43,338 nt of DNA from the NCBI GenBank assembly GCA_029012285.1, contig JAQXLU010000103.1, positions 1-43,338 of the forward strand, read 5' to 3'. Source of the DNA: Clostridiales bacterium (GTDB lineage Bacteria; Bacillota; Clostridia; Christensenellales; Aristaeellaceae). The notes beneath the pieces are model-generated. The model had not been told where the DNA came from and made no database searches. It was given only the letters and a program-made list of their open reading frames with translations. Made by a program: the position numbers and the translations under genes. Of the stretch, positions 1-7,700 are shown in pieces. Each line of letters starts with the position of its first letter. The first letter of the stretch is position 1.

Positions 1-1328
1 GCGGCATGGTGCGTCTCGTCGATGACGATGTAGTCGTAGTAATCAGCGGGCAGCTTGGTATGCAACGCCTGAGAATTCAGCGTCTGCACTGAAATGAACA
101 GGTGATCCAGCGATTCCGGCTTGTAGTTGCCCACGAAAAGCTCGCCGAAGTTGGCGTCCTTCAGCACACCGGCGAAGGTATCACGGCTCTGTTTGAGGAT
201 TTCCTCACGGTGGGCGATGAACAGCAGCCGGTTCGCCTTGCCCACATTCTGCTTGCAGAAGCGCTTGTAGTCCAGCGCAGCGATGACTGTTTTTCCGGTG
301 CCGGTGGCGGCAACCACCAGATTCCGGTACAAGCCGCGAACTTCGCGTTCCGCCAGCAGCCTGTCGAGAATCTCCTGCTGATAGGGGTACGGACGGATGT
401 CAAACAGGAATTGCGGACGATTTCCCTGGTACTTCTCAGCCTTCAAGGCCTGGTTCAGGCGGTCGCGCTCCGCTTCGTTGTAGTACTCGAAATCACTGGA
501 ATGCCAGTAAACATCGAAAGTCGCAGCGATTTTCCTAATGGTTTGAGGTTGGTCTCGAGCTGCAATTTTTACATTCCATTCAAGACCACTTGAAATAGCT
601 GCATTAGTCAAATTCGAAGAGCCTACATACGCTGTGGTAAAGCCTGTATCCCGGTAGAATATATACGCCTTAGCATGGAGGCGAGAATGTTTCGTATCAT
701 AGCAAACCTTAATCTGCGTATTAGGCAATGCAGCAAGTTCTGCAATGGCCTTAATATCTGTTGCACCCATATAGGGTGTCGTAATAACTCGCAGTTCACC
801 GCCCCGATGGACGAATTCCTCTATCTCACTAATGATCCGTATAACACCGCTCCACTTAATGAAAGAAACAAGCATATCAATACGATCAGCAGATGCAATC
901 TCCTTTTTCAGCTCTGAGAGCATCTGTGGCTCATGGACTGCGGCTGTGAAAAGGCTGCTCATCGCCAATGAAGTCTCCGGGCGAGTCATATCGGACGCGC
1001 GCTTTCCCAATGCCAGCATGGGATCCTGCGCCTTCAACAACGCTAACAGCTGCTCCGCCTTTTCATCGACCGCCAAAGACGGCTCGGAATCCTCAACCAG
1101 CAGCTTCACCATGCGGTTGACCAGCGCAATCTGCGCTTGCACATCCAGCTTGCTCTCCTGCATCCGCTCCAGCACGGCGCGGGTGACCTCTGCCACATAA
1201 CGGGACAGCACCTCTGCCGCCTCCGCCTCGTCAATGGGCGCAACAGACTGCCGCTCATCCGGAATAGCGGCGAGCTCGCGCCGGAGAGCGGTGGTGATCA
1301 GCTGTTCATACAAGCCAGATTGAAGCAT
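1..1328 (-). CDS. PLD-nuclease/DEAD-like helicase fusion, 3' end outside window
   Basis: Predicted superfamily 2 helicase with an N-terminal phospholipase-D-like (HKD) nuclease domain. I translated the minus strand from the ATG at 1328, which follows a GGAG site. Residues 1-120 are helical. The HKD module has HAKAYIFYR near residue 218 and GSSNLTNAA near 236. A Walker A motif (AATGTGKT) follows near residue 342 and a DETHH box near 437, where the window ends. The order HKD domain then helicase matches the family that often ends in a DUF3427 domain, but that end is not visible here. The HTH gene lies 12 bases upstream, so the two are probably co-transcribed. Such helicases are common in mobile and defence-rich regions. 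A role in DNA processing or defence is inference. Confidence 0.85.
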   Translation of the reverse strand, partial: MLQSGLYEQLITTALRRELAAIPDERQSVAPIDEAEAAEVLSRYVAEVTRAVLERMQESKLDVQAQIALVNRMVKLLVEDSEPSLAVDEKAEQLLALLKAQDPMLALGKRASDMTRPETSLAMSSLFTAAVHEPQMLSELKKEIASADRIDMLVSFIKWSGVIRIISEIEEFVHRGGELRVITTPYMGATDIKAIAELAALPNTQIKVCYDTKHSRLHAKAYIFYRDTGFTTAYVGSSNLTNAAISSGLEWNVKIAARDQPQTIRKIAATFDVYWHSSDFEYYNEAERDRLNQALKAEKYQGNRPQFLFDIRPYPYQQEILDRLLAEREVRGLYRNLVVAATGTGKTVIAALDYKRFCKQNVGKANRLLFIAHREEILKQSRDTFAGVLKDANFGELFVGNYKPESLDHLFISVQTLNSQALHTKLPADYYDYIVIDETHHA

Positions 1329-1340
1329 GATGGCGTCTCC

Positions 1341-1916
1341 TTACGTATGAAGTGAAATGGGGGCTTCCTTGGTTAGTCCCATGTAAAACATGCGAGCACG
1401 GATGCTCTCCACAGGACGATTCATTTGCTCTGCGATTTCTTCGGCTGAGCAGCCGCTGGCATGCAGCTCATTGAGGCGTTTTACGTCCGTCAATGTCCAC
1501 GGCGGAAGGAGGGGCGGTTCATCATCTTCGTTTCTCTTTTCCAACAAATCGAGACGCTCCAACCGACGGTGGATCGCCCATGACGACCTTTTGAGAAGTT
1601 TGGCAATCTCGTTCTTTGTGGCACCGTTTTCCCAAAGATCCCATAGCTGCGCTTCTTCTTCGCGCGACCAGGCTTCGCCTGCTCGCTCACGGCCGGCAGT
1701 TTTCTTACGCTCCGGTTTATGCGCCGCTTGTTCTGTTTCGGCTGGCGTAATCTGCATATTGGACTCACACTCTTGCAGCGCTACCAGCGCTTTGTGCAGA
1801 GCGCGCAGCACCGCAGGTTCATGGCACACATGATCCTCCGGCAGCAGCTCACCCGTAATCGGGTTAATGCCGTCCATCAGCGTTTCAAGCAAGGTATAGG
1901 CATCCTTCGCATTCAT
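1341..1916 (-). CDS. Small protein with two HTH/Myb-like domains, partner of the helicase
   Basis: A 191-residue protein with a good ribosome binding site (GGAGG). The N-terminus (AYTLLETLMDGINPITGELL) resembles a short module I recall from small proteins of Clostridia linked to RecQ-type or other helicases. A charged linker (residues 65-80) leads to two putative DNA-binding helical units. The first is around residues 82-120 (WSREEEAQLWDLWENGATKNEIA) and the second around 138-180 (WTLTDVKRLNELHASGCSAE). Both have the tryptophan-start and trihelical look of SANT/Myb or sigma-70 region 4-like domains. It sits directly upstream of the helicase and behind its own promoter, so it may recruit the helicase to DNA or control the pair. 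No enzymatic motif is visible. Confidence 0.75.
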   Translation of the reverse strand: MNAKDAYTLLETLMDGINPITGELLPEDHVCHEPAVLRALHKALVALQECESNMQITPAETEQAAHKPERKKTAGRERAGEAWSREEEAQLWDLWENGATKNEIAKLLKRSSWAIHRRLERLDLLEKRNEDDEPPLLPPWTLTDVKRLNELHASGCSAEEIAEQMNRPVESIRARMFYMGLTKEAPISLHT

Positions 1917-1992
1917 GGCAGAACCTCCGGCTTACTTCAGACGGGCAAAATGTGACGTTAACGGATCCCCAAACTAGTTTCCTTTATTGTCC

Positions 1993-2021
1993 ATTATACC
2001 GTTCCGCATAGAAAACATCAA
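1993..2021 (-). promoter_or_regulatory. Sigma-A promoter for the HTH-helicase pair
   Basis: On the minus strand TTGATG (2016-2021) is followed after 17 bases by TATAAT (1993-1998). The promoter starts a few bases past the stop codon of the helicase-loader gene, so the HTH-helicase pair can be transcribed separately from the replication genes. Confidence 0.7.
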
Positions 2022-2025
2022 GCCG

Positions 2026-2520
2026 TTATTTCGCTTGTAGACCATTCGGTGTGATACCACTCTGCAGCATAAAGCTTGGCCTCCCCGTACCGATCCCCTC
2101 AAACGCAGGATTCACTAGCAGGCTATCCAGCGTCAGCGCGCCATTATCCTCGTTGCGCAGATGCTTCGTTGCCTCAGCAATGTACTTCCGCTTGGTCTCT
2201 CGGCGGTCATGCTCCCTCTGCTGTTCTGGCGTGACAGACATACCGCTTGCCAGCATCATGTCGAAAGTCGTATCTGGCGTGGCAGCGGCATAATGGATCT
2301 CCCGGCACTTCTCGCGGATCTCCGCTACCGTGGGCAGCCACTTCGACTGGGATACCAGCTGCATCACTGCCAGCATCACAATGTCTGACGGTATGTCCTG
2401 CAGCGTCACCGTCCATGTGCACAGCAGCATATACTTTTCGTCCTGGCTCATTGTCTTGAAGGCATAGCTGTAATTGGCTTTCATGATGGCCAACAGCTGA
2501 TTCACGTCCTGCGTCGTCAT
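2026..2520 (-). CDS. Phage-type replicative helicase loader/inhibitor-like protein
   Basis: A 164-residue protein. Residues 1-70 form the compact helical domain typical of phage helicase loaders of the SPP1 G39P type (VNQLLAIMKANYSYAF, then a region with W and alternating hydrophobics, then KWLPTVAEIREKC). The second half is charged and disordered. Its start overlaps the stop codon of the replication initiator gene by four bases (ATGA), so translation is probably coupled. In phages this pair recruits the host replicative helicase to the origin. The assignment rests on domain pattern, length and the initiator neighbour; sequence similarity was not computed. Confidence 0.65.
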   Translation of the reverse strand: MTTQDVNQLLAIMKANYSYAFKTMSQDEKYMLLCTWTVTLQDIPSDIVMLAVMQLVSQSKWLPTVAEIREKCREIHYAAATPDTTFDMMLASGMSVTPEQQREHDRRETKRKYIAEATKHLRNEDNGALTLDSLLVNPAFEGIGTGRPSFMLQSGITPNGLQAK

Positions 2521-3119
2521 GCGTTACCCTCCTCCCAAGGAAGCGGAACAAAACCGCTGCATACAGGTGGTGCGTTCAGATCGACAAAGCCCCTACCTTG
2601 GCTTACACCTGCGCCTGCCTGCATTCGAGTATGATTTATATTATTAACTTTAGGATATGGGGGCATCGTTGGGTGCATTTTTGTACCCAACATGGCATCT
2701 TGCTCCGTATACACGGGTACAGCGCTGGGCGCAGGGTTAGGTACATGATTGGGTGCATTGCTGGATGCACTGTTGGGTACATTTTTACACCCAACGGTGA
2801 GATAATTGAGTTTATAGGCCGGGTTGCGCTTGTTCTTCACGCCCGGCTGGAAGTCGAGGACACCGCGCTGCTTGAGCGTATTGCGCAGCGCCTCGATAGC
2901 CCGCTTATCAAGGCAGCAGTACAAATTCAGCTCGCCATTCGATACCTGGATGAAGCCATCTGGCCACTCGTATTCCTGGGTCTGCTCGTTGTACACCGCG
3001 CGATCGTTGGCGATGTAGAACAGAGCGATCCAGAGCATACGCTCGCGCAGGGACAGGCTATAATCACGGGCATATCGCATGATGGAGTTGAATTCGCTGA
3101 CGAAGTTTACCTTGCTCAT
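2517..3119 (-). CDS. Phage-type replication initiator with winged-helix N-terminus
   Basis: A 200-residue protein starting MSKVNFVSEFNSIMRYARDY behind a GGAG site. Residues 1-105 look like the winged-helix DNA-binding domain of phage replisome organisers: an early helix, LSLRERMLWIALFYIAND, then a recognition region LNLYCCLDKRAIEALRNTLK. Residues 110-140 are a Pro/Asn-rich four-residue repeat (VPN, APN, VPN, APS, VPV) encoded by the DNA iterons described separately. The C-terminus is low in complexity. The layout, an initiator gene carrying its own origin repeats followed by a helicase loader, is that of many phages and some integrative elements. No capsid or integrase gene is in view, so this is a fragment or a remnant. 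Confidence 0.7.
   Translation of the reverse strand: MSKVNFVSEFNSIMRYARDYSLSLRERMLWIALFYIANDRAVYNEQTQEYEWPDGFIQVSNGELNLYCCLDKRAIEALRNTLKQRGVLDFQPGVKNKRNPAYKLNYLTVGCKNVPNSASSNAPNHVPNPAPSAVPVYTEQDAMLGTKMHPTMPPYPKVNNINHTRMQAGAGVSQGRGFVDLNAPPVCSGFVPLPWEEGNA
2668..2795. repeat. Iteron-like array, probable replication origin of the element
   Basis: On the plus strand six 12-base units run head to tail from 2715 to 2786: GGGTACAGCGCT, GGGCGCAGGGTT, AGGTACATGATT, GGGTGCATTGCT, GGATGCACTGTT, GGGTACATTTTT. The array is bracketed by two 24-base inverted repeats (2668-2691 and 2772-2795), each made of GTTGGGT and ACCCAAC arms around a 10-base A/T-rich centre. The period is a multiple of three, so the initiator frame is kept. 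Phage origins inside initiator genes (lambda O is the classic case) look like this. Confidence 0.65.
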
Positions 3120-3143
3120 GGGGGACTCCTTTCAAAATTCTTC

Positions 3144-3158
3144 TCGTCAAAATGACGA
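3144..3158. promoter_or_regulatory. Inverted repeat in the leader of the replication genes
   Basis: TCGTCA and TGACGA arms around AAA, 25 bases upstream of the initiator start codon. It could be an operator or a short RNA hairpin near the ribosome binding site. It resembles operator half-sites in size, but no regulator gene is in the window. Confidence 0.4.
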
Positions 3159-3185
3159 AATTTGATTTTTGCAACAAAAAACTTC

Positions 3186-3200
3186 TGACCGAGTCGGTCA
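3186..3200. promoter_or_regulatory. 15-base palindromic operator candidate
   Basis: TGACCGA, G, TCGGTCA is a perfect odd-length palindrome of the kind bound by TetR-like dimers. It lies 67 bases upstream of the initiator start, where a promoter for the replication genes is expected. I could not find a convincing -35/-10 pair here. The rest of 3120-3406 holds no gene I can support. Confidence 0.45.
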
Positions 3201-3356
3201 TAAGCCGAAAAATGCCCATTTTGGGGGTAAAACAGGGCAAAAACCGGGGTATTAGCAATTTCGTTGGTTTCATAACTAAATAGCAATATCTGATCATCGG
3301 AGGTCAATAATCGAGAAGGAAACGATACATTCGCATCCCACATTTTTGAGTGCTCC

Positions 3357-3401
3357 GGGAAAAGGAAAAGAGCTCTCTAACCCTTGTTAGAAAGCTCTTT
3401 T
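3357..3401 (-). terminator. Intrinsic terminator after tRNA-Ala
   Basis: On the minus strand AAAGAGCTTTCTAAC pairs with GTTAGAGAGCTCTTT around an AAGG loop, followed by a T-rich tail. It begins six bases after the tRNA 3' end and ends tRNA transcription before the mobile-element genes. Confidence 0.85.
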
Positions 3402-3406
3402 TGGAG

Positions 3407-3479
3407 TGGAGCATACCGGATTCGAACCGGTGACCTCTACAATGCGAATGTAGCGCGCTACCAACTGTGCTAATGCCCC
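3407..3479 (-). tRNA. tRNA-Ala (CGC)
   Basis: A 73-base cloverleaf on the minus strand. The acceptor arms GGGGCAT and ATGCTCC pair with one G-U pair at position 3-70, the classic alanine identity element. The D arm carries AGTTGGTA, the anticodon stem is CTACA/TGTAG with loop TTCGCAT (anticodon CGC), and the T arm contains GGTTCGAATCC. The discriminator base is A. CCA is not encoded. It shares a promoter with the truncated copy upstream. Confidence 0.92.
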
Positions 3480-3554
3480 AAATTTTGTATTGTTTTTTGT
3501 GCAAGTTCACCAACTTGCGGGGTGGTGCCGGGGATGCGCAAGAGGTAGTTCGTT

Positions 3555-3576
3555 CTACCAACTGTGCTATAGCCCC
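3555..3576 (-). pseudogene. Truncated tRNA 5' half, remnant of an alanine-type tRNA
   Basis: GGGGCTATAGCACAGTTGG and three further bases repeat the acceptor and D-arm part of the intact tRNA-Ala, with the two bases after GGGGC changed. After the D loop the similarity stops: no anticodon stem, no GTTCGAATC T loop and no matching 3' acceptor follow in the next 70 bases. It lies between the tRNA promoter and the intact tRNA, so it would still be transcribed. It is best read as the broken 5' part of a former tRNA gene. Confidence 0.7.
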
Positions 3577-3653
3577 ATATATAGATTGAACTCCGTGCCA
3601 TCGCCCCACCGTTCGCCGCTCAGCCGCAGGTGTTTCCCTCAAGCACAGGGATT

Positions 3654-3682
3654 ATTATAGCACATTTATCATCCGGATGCAA
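3654..3682 (-). promoter_or_regulatory. Sigma-A promoter of the tRNA unit
   Basis: On the minus strand TTGCAT (3677-3682), a 17-base spacer and a perfect TATAAT (3654-3659). Transcription would start near 3647, run through the truncated tRNA copy and then the intact tRNA-Ala. Confidence 0.8.
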
Positions 3683-3729
3683 CCCCCTTTTTCACATTTT
3701 CTCGCAACGGACGTGGCAGGTGGCGCCTG

Positions 3730-3762
3730 GCGGTCAACGGGCGGCGCCGCTTGATTGACCGC
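3730..3762. other. Stem-loop downstream of thymidine kinase
   Basis: GCGGTCAA and TTGACCGC form an eight-base stem around a G+C-rich loop, 23 bases after the tdk stop codon. It lacks a T tail, so its role as a terminator is uncertain. Confidence 0.3.
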
Positions 3763-3784
3763 ATCCACCGCCACGCCCGTCCTG

Positions 3785-4363
3785 TCAATCAGCGTGGCCC
3801 CAGCGCTGCGCGTCCCCCAGGTCGCCGGCGTGGAAGTGCTTGCGGCACAGGCTGACGTACTGGCTCGAGCCGCCCAGGAGGATCTGGTCGCCCTCCTTGA
3901 CCACCTTGCCGTTCACCACACGGGCGTTGCAGATGGCCTTGCGGCCGCACCAGCAGATGGTCTTGACCTCCTCGATGGAATCCGCCCAGGCCATCAGCCA
4001 CATGCTGCCCTCGAAGAAGTTCTCCTGGAAGTCGGTGCGCAGGCCGTAGCAGATCACCGGGATGTCCAATTCATCCACGATGCGGACCAGCAGCTGTACC
4101 CGCTCCTTGGACAGAAACTGCGCCTCGTCCACAATCACGCAGTCGTAGCCGCGCACATCCTCCAGGGAGATGTCCTCGACAAAAAGGCACTCGGTCTCCA
4201 GCCCGCAGCGGGACTTCACCGTGGATGCGCCGTCGCGGTTCTCCAGCTTGGGCTTGAGCATGAGCACCTTCTGCCCCCGCTCCATGTAGTTGTACTGCAC
4301 CATGATGGCGTTGGCGGTTTTGCTGGAGCCCATCGCCCCGTAGCGGTAGTAGAGCTTTGCCAT
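3785..4363 (-). CDS. tdk: Thymidine kinase
   Basis: Phosphorylates thymidine with ATP in the nucleotide salvage pathway; cytosolic and usually tetrameric. The 192-residue length is normal for the bacterial family. Walker A is seen near residue 10 (GAMGSSKT) and Walker B near residues 76-81 (CVIVDEAQF, the D-E-A-Q signature). A lasso loop with zinc ligands is marked by CWCGRKA and a late Cys (SLCRKHF). The ATG at 4363 is chosen because it follows GAGG at proper spacing; an upstream in-frame start would add an uncharacteristic extension. The gene is alone on its strand between a tRNA unit and polC. Confidence 0.95.
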   Translation of the reverse strand: MAKLYYRYGAMGSSKTANAIMVQYNYMERGQKVLMLKPKLENRDGASTVKSRCGLETECLFVEDISLEDVRGYDCVIVDEAQFLSKERVQLLVRIVDELDIPVICYGLRTDFQENFFEGSMWLMAWADSIEEVKTICWCGRKAICNARVVNGKVVKEGDQILLGGSSQYVSLCRKHFHAGDLGDAQRWGHAD

Positions 4364-4393
4364 GGAAGCACCTCGTTCCGTCGTGATGCTGGT

Positions 4394-4402
4394 ATCATAC
4401 CA
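4394..4402 (-). promoter_or_regulatory. Extended -10 promoter of tdk
   Basis: Minus strand TG-G-TATGAT, about 30 bases upstream of the tdk start codon. There is no good -35 box, but the TG extension can compensate. Confidence 0.5.
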
Positions 4403-4465
4403 CATTTCCGCCGGAATGGGAAGCCCCCGTGGCAAATCAGGCCGGGCGGCCACATCCCGCGCGCA

Positions 4466-4592
4466 CCCTCAGTCGCCCGAAGGTGACAGCTCCCCCCCAC
4501 GAAGGTGTCTGAGAAGGGGCACCGCGATCCGTCCACCAGCCAAAAGGCGCCCTCCCCGAGGGAGCTGCTTCTCGTAGCGGAGACTGAGGAAG
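4466..4592. repeat. Palindromic repeat family 1, copy A
   Basis: Begins CCCTCAGTCGC and ends GACTGAGGAAG, the imperfect terminal inverted repeats of this family. The centre holds CCAGCCAAAAGGCGCCCTCC, the reverse complement of the core of copy C (11041-11220). No reading frame is present. It fills most of the space between tdk and the polC promoter (4364-4616). Confidence 0.75.
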
Positions 4593-4617
4593 TGACCCTC
4601 CCCCCGAAAAACGCCCG

Positions 4618-4646
4618 TTGACCCCTCGTCACAGATGGAGTATAAT
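4618..4646 (+). promoter_or_regulatory. Sigma-A promoter of polC
   Basis: TTGACC, a 17-base spacer and a perfect TATAAT. The predicted start near 4653 gives a leader of about 64 bases that ends with AAAGGAGG before the start codon. It lies 25 bases beyond repeat copy A. Confidence 0.85.
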
Positions 4647-4716
4647 AGATCATCCGACCAAACAGGGCGGCTCGCAGGGGCTGCCCTTTGTCAACCGTGC
4701 AAAAGGAGGCGCTTGG

Positions 4717-7700
4717 ATGAGCTACGAGGATCTGCTGGGACAAATCTACGCTGAGCTTCCCCACCTCAAGGGGCAGCTGAAGGCGCCCAAGGTGGTCTAC
4801 GTCCGGGCGCAGGACAAGGTGTATATCACCTTTGAATCGGATGTGCTGGTGGAGGAAGCGTCCTTTTTGAAGATGGAGCGTATCCTGCGGCGGCTGTTTC
4901 CGCAAAAGCCCCTGGCGCTGCGGGTGGTATCGCCGGGCCTGAAGGAGGATTTCCAGGAAAACATCAGCGCCTACAAGCCCGTGCTGATGGACTTTTTGAA
5001 GCGCAATTATCCCGCGTCGGTCAGCTGGATGAATCAGATCGACTGGCGCTGCCTGGACGACCGCATCGTACTGACCTTCCCCGACCCGTTCAGCATGACC
5101 TACATGGCCAAGCAGAACGTGGCGGCGCGTTTGTCCCAGGCGGTGAAGGACATCTTCTCCCTGGAGCTGCCGGTGGAATTGACCGTGGCGGGCGATCAGG
5201 AGAAGCGCCTGGCGGAGATTCGCGAGGAACGGGCGAGGGAGCAAGCCGTCGCCATCACCGCCCAGGAGTTGGCTCAGCGCTACGGCGGGGAGGTCTCCGC
5301 GAAGAAGATAGAGCCGGAAAAGAAGGAGCGCAAGGCGCGCGAGAAGAAATCCGACGCAGAACGTGCCGAGGAAGCCGCCCGGGCCGCCGCTATCCAGGAG
5401 GCCGCCAGGAAGAAGGAGGAAGGCGCCGCCCCCGTGCCGACCATGACCAACACCGCCATCGGCAAGCCCATCATGGGCCGCGCCATCGCAGACAGGCCCA
5501 TCGAAATGAAGGAGCTGACCAGCGACGCAGGCTTGGTGGTGGTGCAGGGCGACATCTTCAAGATGGAAACCAAGGAGCTCAAGGGCGGCGAAATGCTGCT
5601 GGTGACCTTTGCCATCACCGATTACACATCCTCCATCCTGTGCAAAAACTTCTTCCGCTACCGCAAAAACCAGTTTGGCCGCAAGCGCAATGAGGACGAG
5701 CCCCTCCCGCCCATCACCGAGGAGGAACGCAGGGCCGTCATGGACAAGGTCAACCAGATCAAGGTGGGCATGAACGTCAAGGTGCGCGGCGAATGCATGT
5801 ATGACAACTTCGCCCGGGAGCTGTCCATCTCCGTGCGCGACATGGTGCCCATGGAGCGCGTGGAGCGCCAGGACACGGCGGAGGAAAAGCGCATCGAGCT
5901 GCACATGCACACCAACATGTCCACCATGGACGCCATGACCCCCGCAGGCGACCTCATCAAACGGGCCATCCAGTGGGGGCATCCGGCGGTGGCGATCACC
6001 GACCATGGCGTGGTGCAGGCCTTCCCGGCGGCCTTCAACGCGGTGAAGAAGCAGCCCATCAAGCTCATCCCCGGCTGCGAGGGGTATATGATTGACGAGA
6101 AGGCGGTGGTCGCCAATCCCGACGGCCGCTCGCTGGACGACCCCATCATCGTGCTGGACTTTGAGTCCACCGGCCTGAACACCGCCACCGACCGGGTGAT
6201 CGAAATCGGCGCGGTGAAGCTGGTGGGCGGAACGGTGGTGGATTCCCTCTCCATCCTGGTCAACCCGAAAACGCCCCTGAAGGAGAAAATCGTCAAGCTC
6301 ACCGGCATCACCGACATGATGCTCGCGGACAAGGAAACCGCGGAAACCGCCATCCCCCGGCTGATGGACTTCATCGGGGACGCGCCCATCGCCGCCCACA
6401 ACGCGGCCTTTGACGCATCGCTGCTCAAATCTGAGCTCAAGCGGCTGGGCCGCAGCTTCTCCGCCCCGGTGATCGACACGCTGACCCTCGCCCGCAAAAT
6501 GTACCCGGACATGAAGAGCTTCAAGCTATCCAGCGTTTGCAAGCAGCTGCAGGTGAGCCTTAAAAACGCCCATCGCGCCGTGCACGACGCCACCGCCACC
6601 GCCCTGTGCCTGGCGAAGATGCTCAAGGCGCTCCAGGAGGAAAAGGGCTTCACCACCGTGGCTGACCTCAACCAGCTCAAGGGCGGCGCCATCGGCGAGA
6701 GCTACCATGTGATTCTGCTCGTCAAGACGCAAAGCGGCCTGGTCAATCTGAACCGGCTGGTCACCATCGGCCACCTGGATTACTTCCGCCGCAGGCCCCA
6801 CATGCCCAAGCAGAAGATTCAGGAGCTGCGGGAGGGCCTCATCATCGGCAGCGCCTGCGAGGCAGGCGAATTGTTCCAGGCCGTACTGGCCAACGAGCCC
6901 TGGGAGAAGCTGAAGGAGATCGCCTCCTGGTATGACTACCTGGAGATTCAGCCCATCGGCAACAACTACTTCATGGTCAGGGAGGGGCGCATCCCGGATG
7001 AGGAGGGGCTGCGCGACCTCAACCGGATCATCGTCAAATTGGGCGAGGAGCTGGGGATTCCCGTCGTCGCCACCGGGGACGTGCACTTCCTGGACCCCCA
7101 TCACGCCAAGAACCGCGCCATCATCCAGGCCGGCATGGGCTACGAGGATGCAGACAATCAGGCGCCCCTCTACTTCAAGACCACCGACGAAATGCTGGAG
7201 GAGTTTGCCTACCTCGGGCCGGAGAAATGCCACGAGGTCGTCATTGACAACCCCCGCAGGATTGCCGATCAGGTGGAGAAGCTCCAGCTCTTCCCCATCC
7301 ACCCCAAGGGCGAGGACACCTTCCAGCCCCTGTGGGAGGACGCGGCGGACAACATCCAGAGCATGACCTGGAGCCGCGCCAAGGAGATGTACGGCGAGGA
7401 ATTGCCGGAAATCGTCACCGCGCGGATTGAGAAGGAGCTGAAATCCATCATCGGCTACGGCTTCGCCACGCTGTACAACATCGCGCAGAAGCTGGTCAAA
7501 AAATCCAACGACGACGGCTACCTGGTGGGCTCCCGCGGCTCGGTGGGGTCCTCCTTTGTGGCGCATATGTGCGGCATCACCGAGGTGAACGCCCTGCCGC
7601 CCCATTACCGCTGCGTGCATTGCCGCAAGGGCTTCTTCGATGTGGACAAGGCCACCTACAAGATGGGCGTTGACCTGCCCGACCGGGATTGTCCCATCTG

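Noticed and set aside
2715-2786. CRISPR array
   Set aside because: The repeats are 12 bases, contiguous and without spacers, and lie inside a coding frame.
3484-3520. The GCAAGTT/AACTTGC hairpin between the two tRNA sequences as a terminator
   Set aside because: The T-rich side precedes the stem on one strand and becomes an A run on the other, so neither direction has the required tail.
3304-3642. A reading frame across the tRNA region with the phrase AIAQLVER
   Set aside because: This is the well-known false translation of tRNA genes; the segment is explained by tRNA-Ala, its terminator and the truncated copy.
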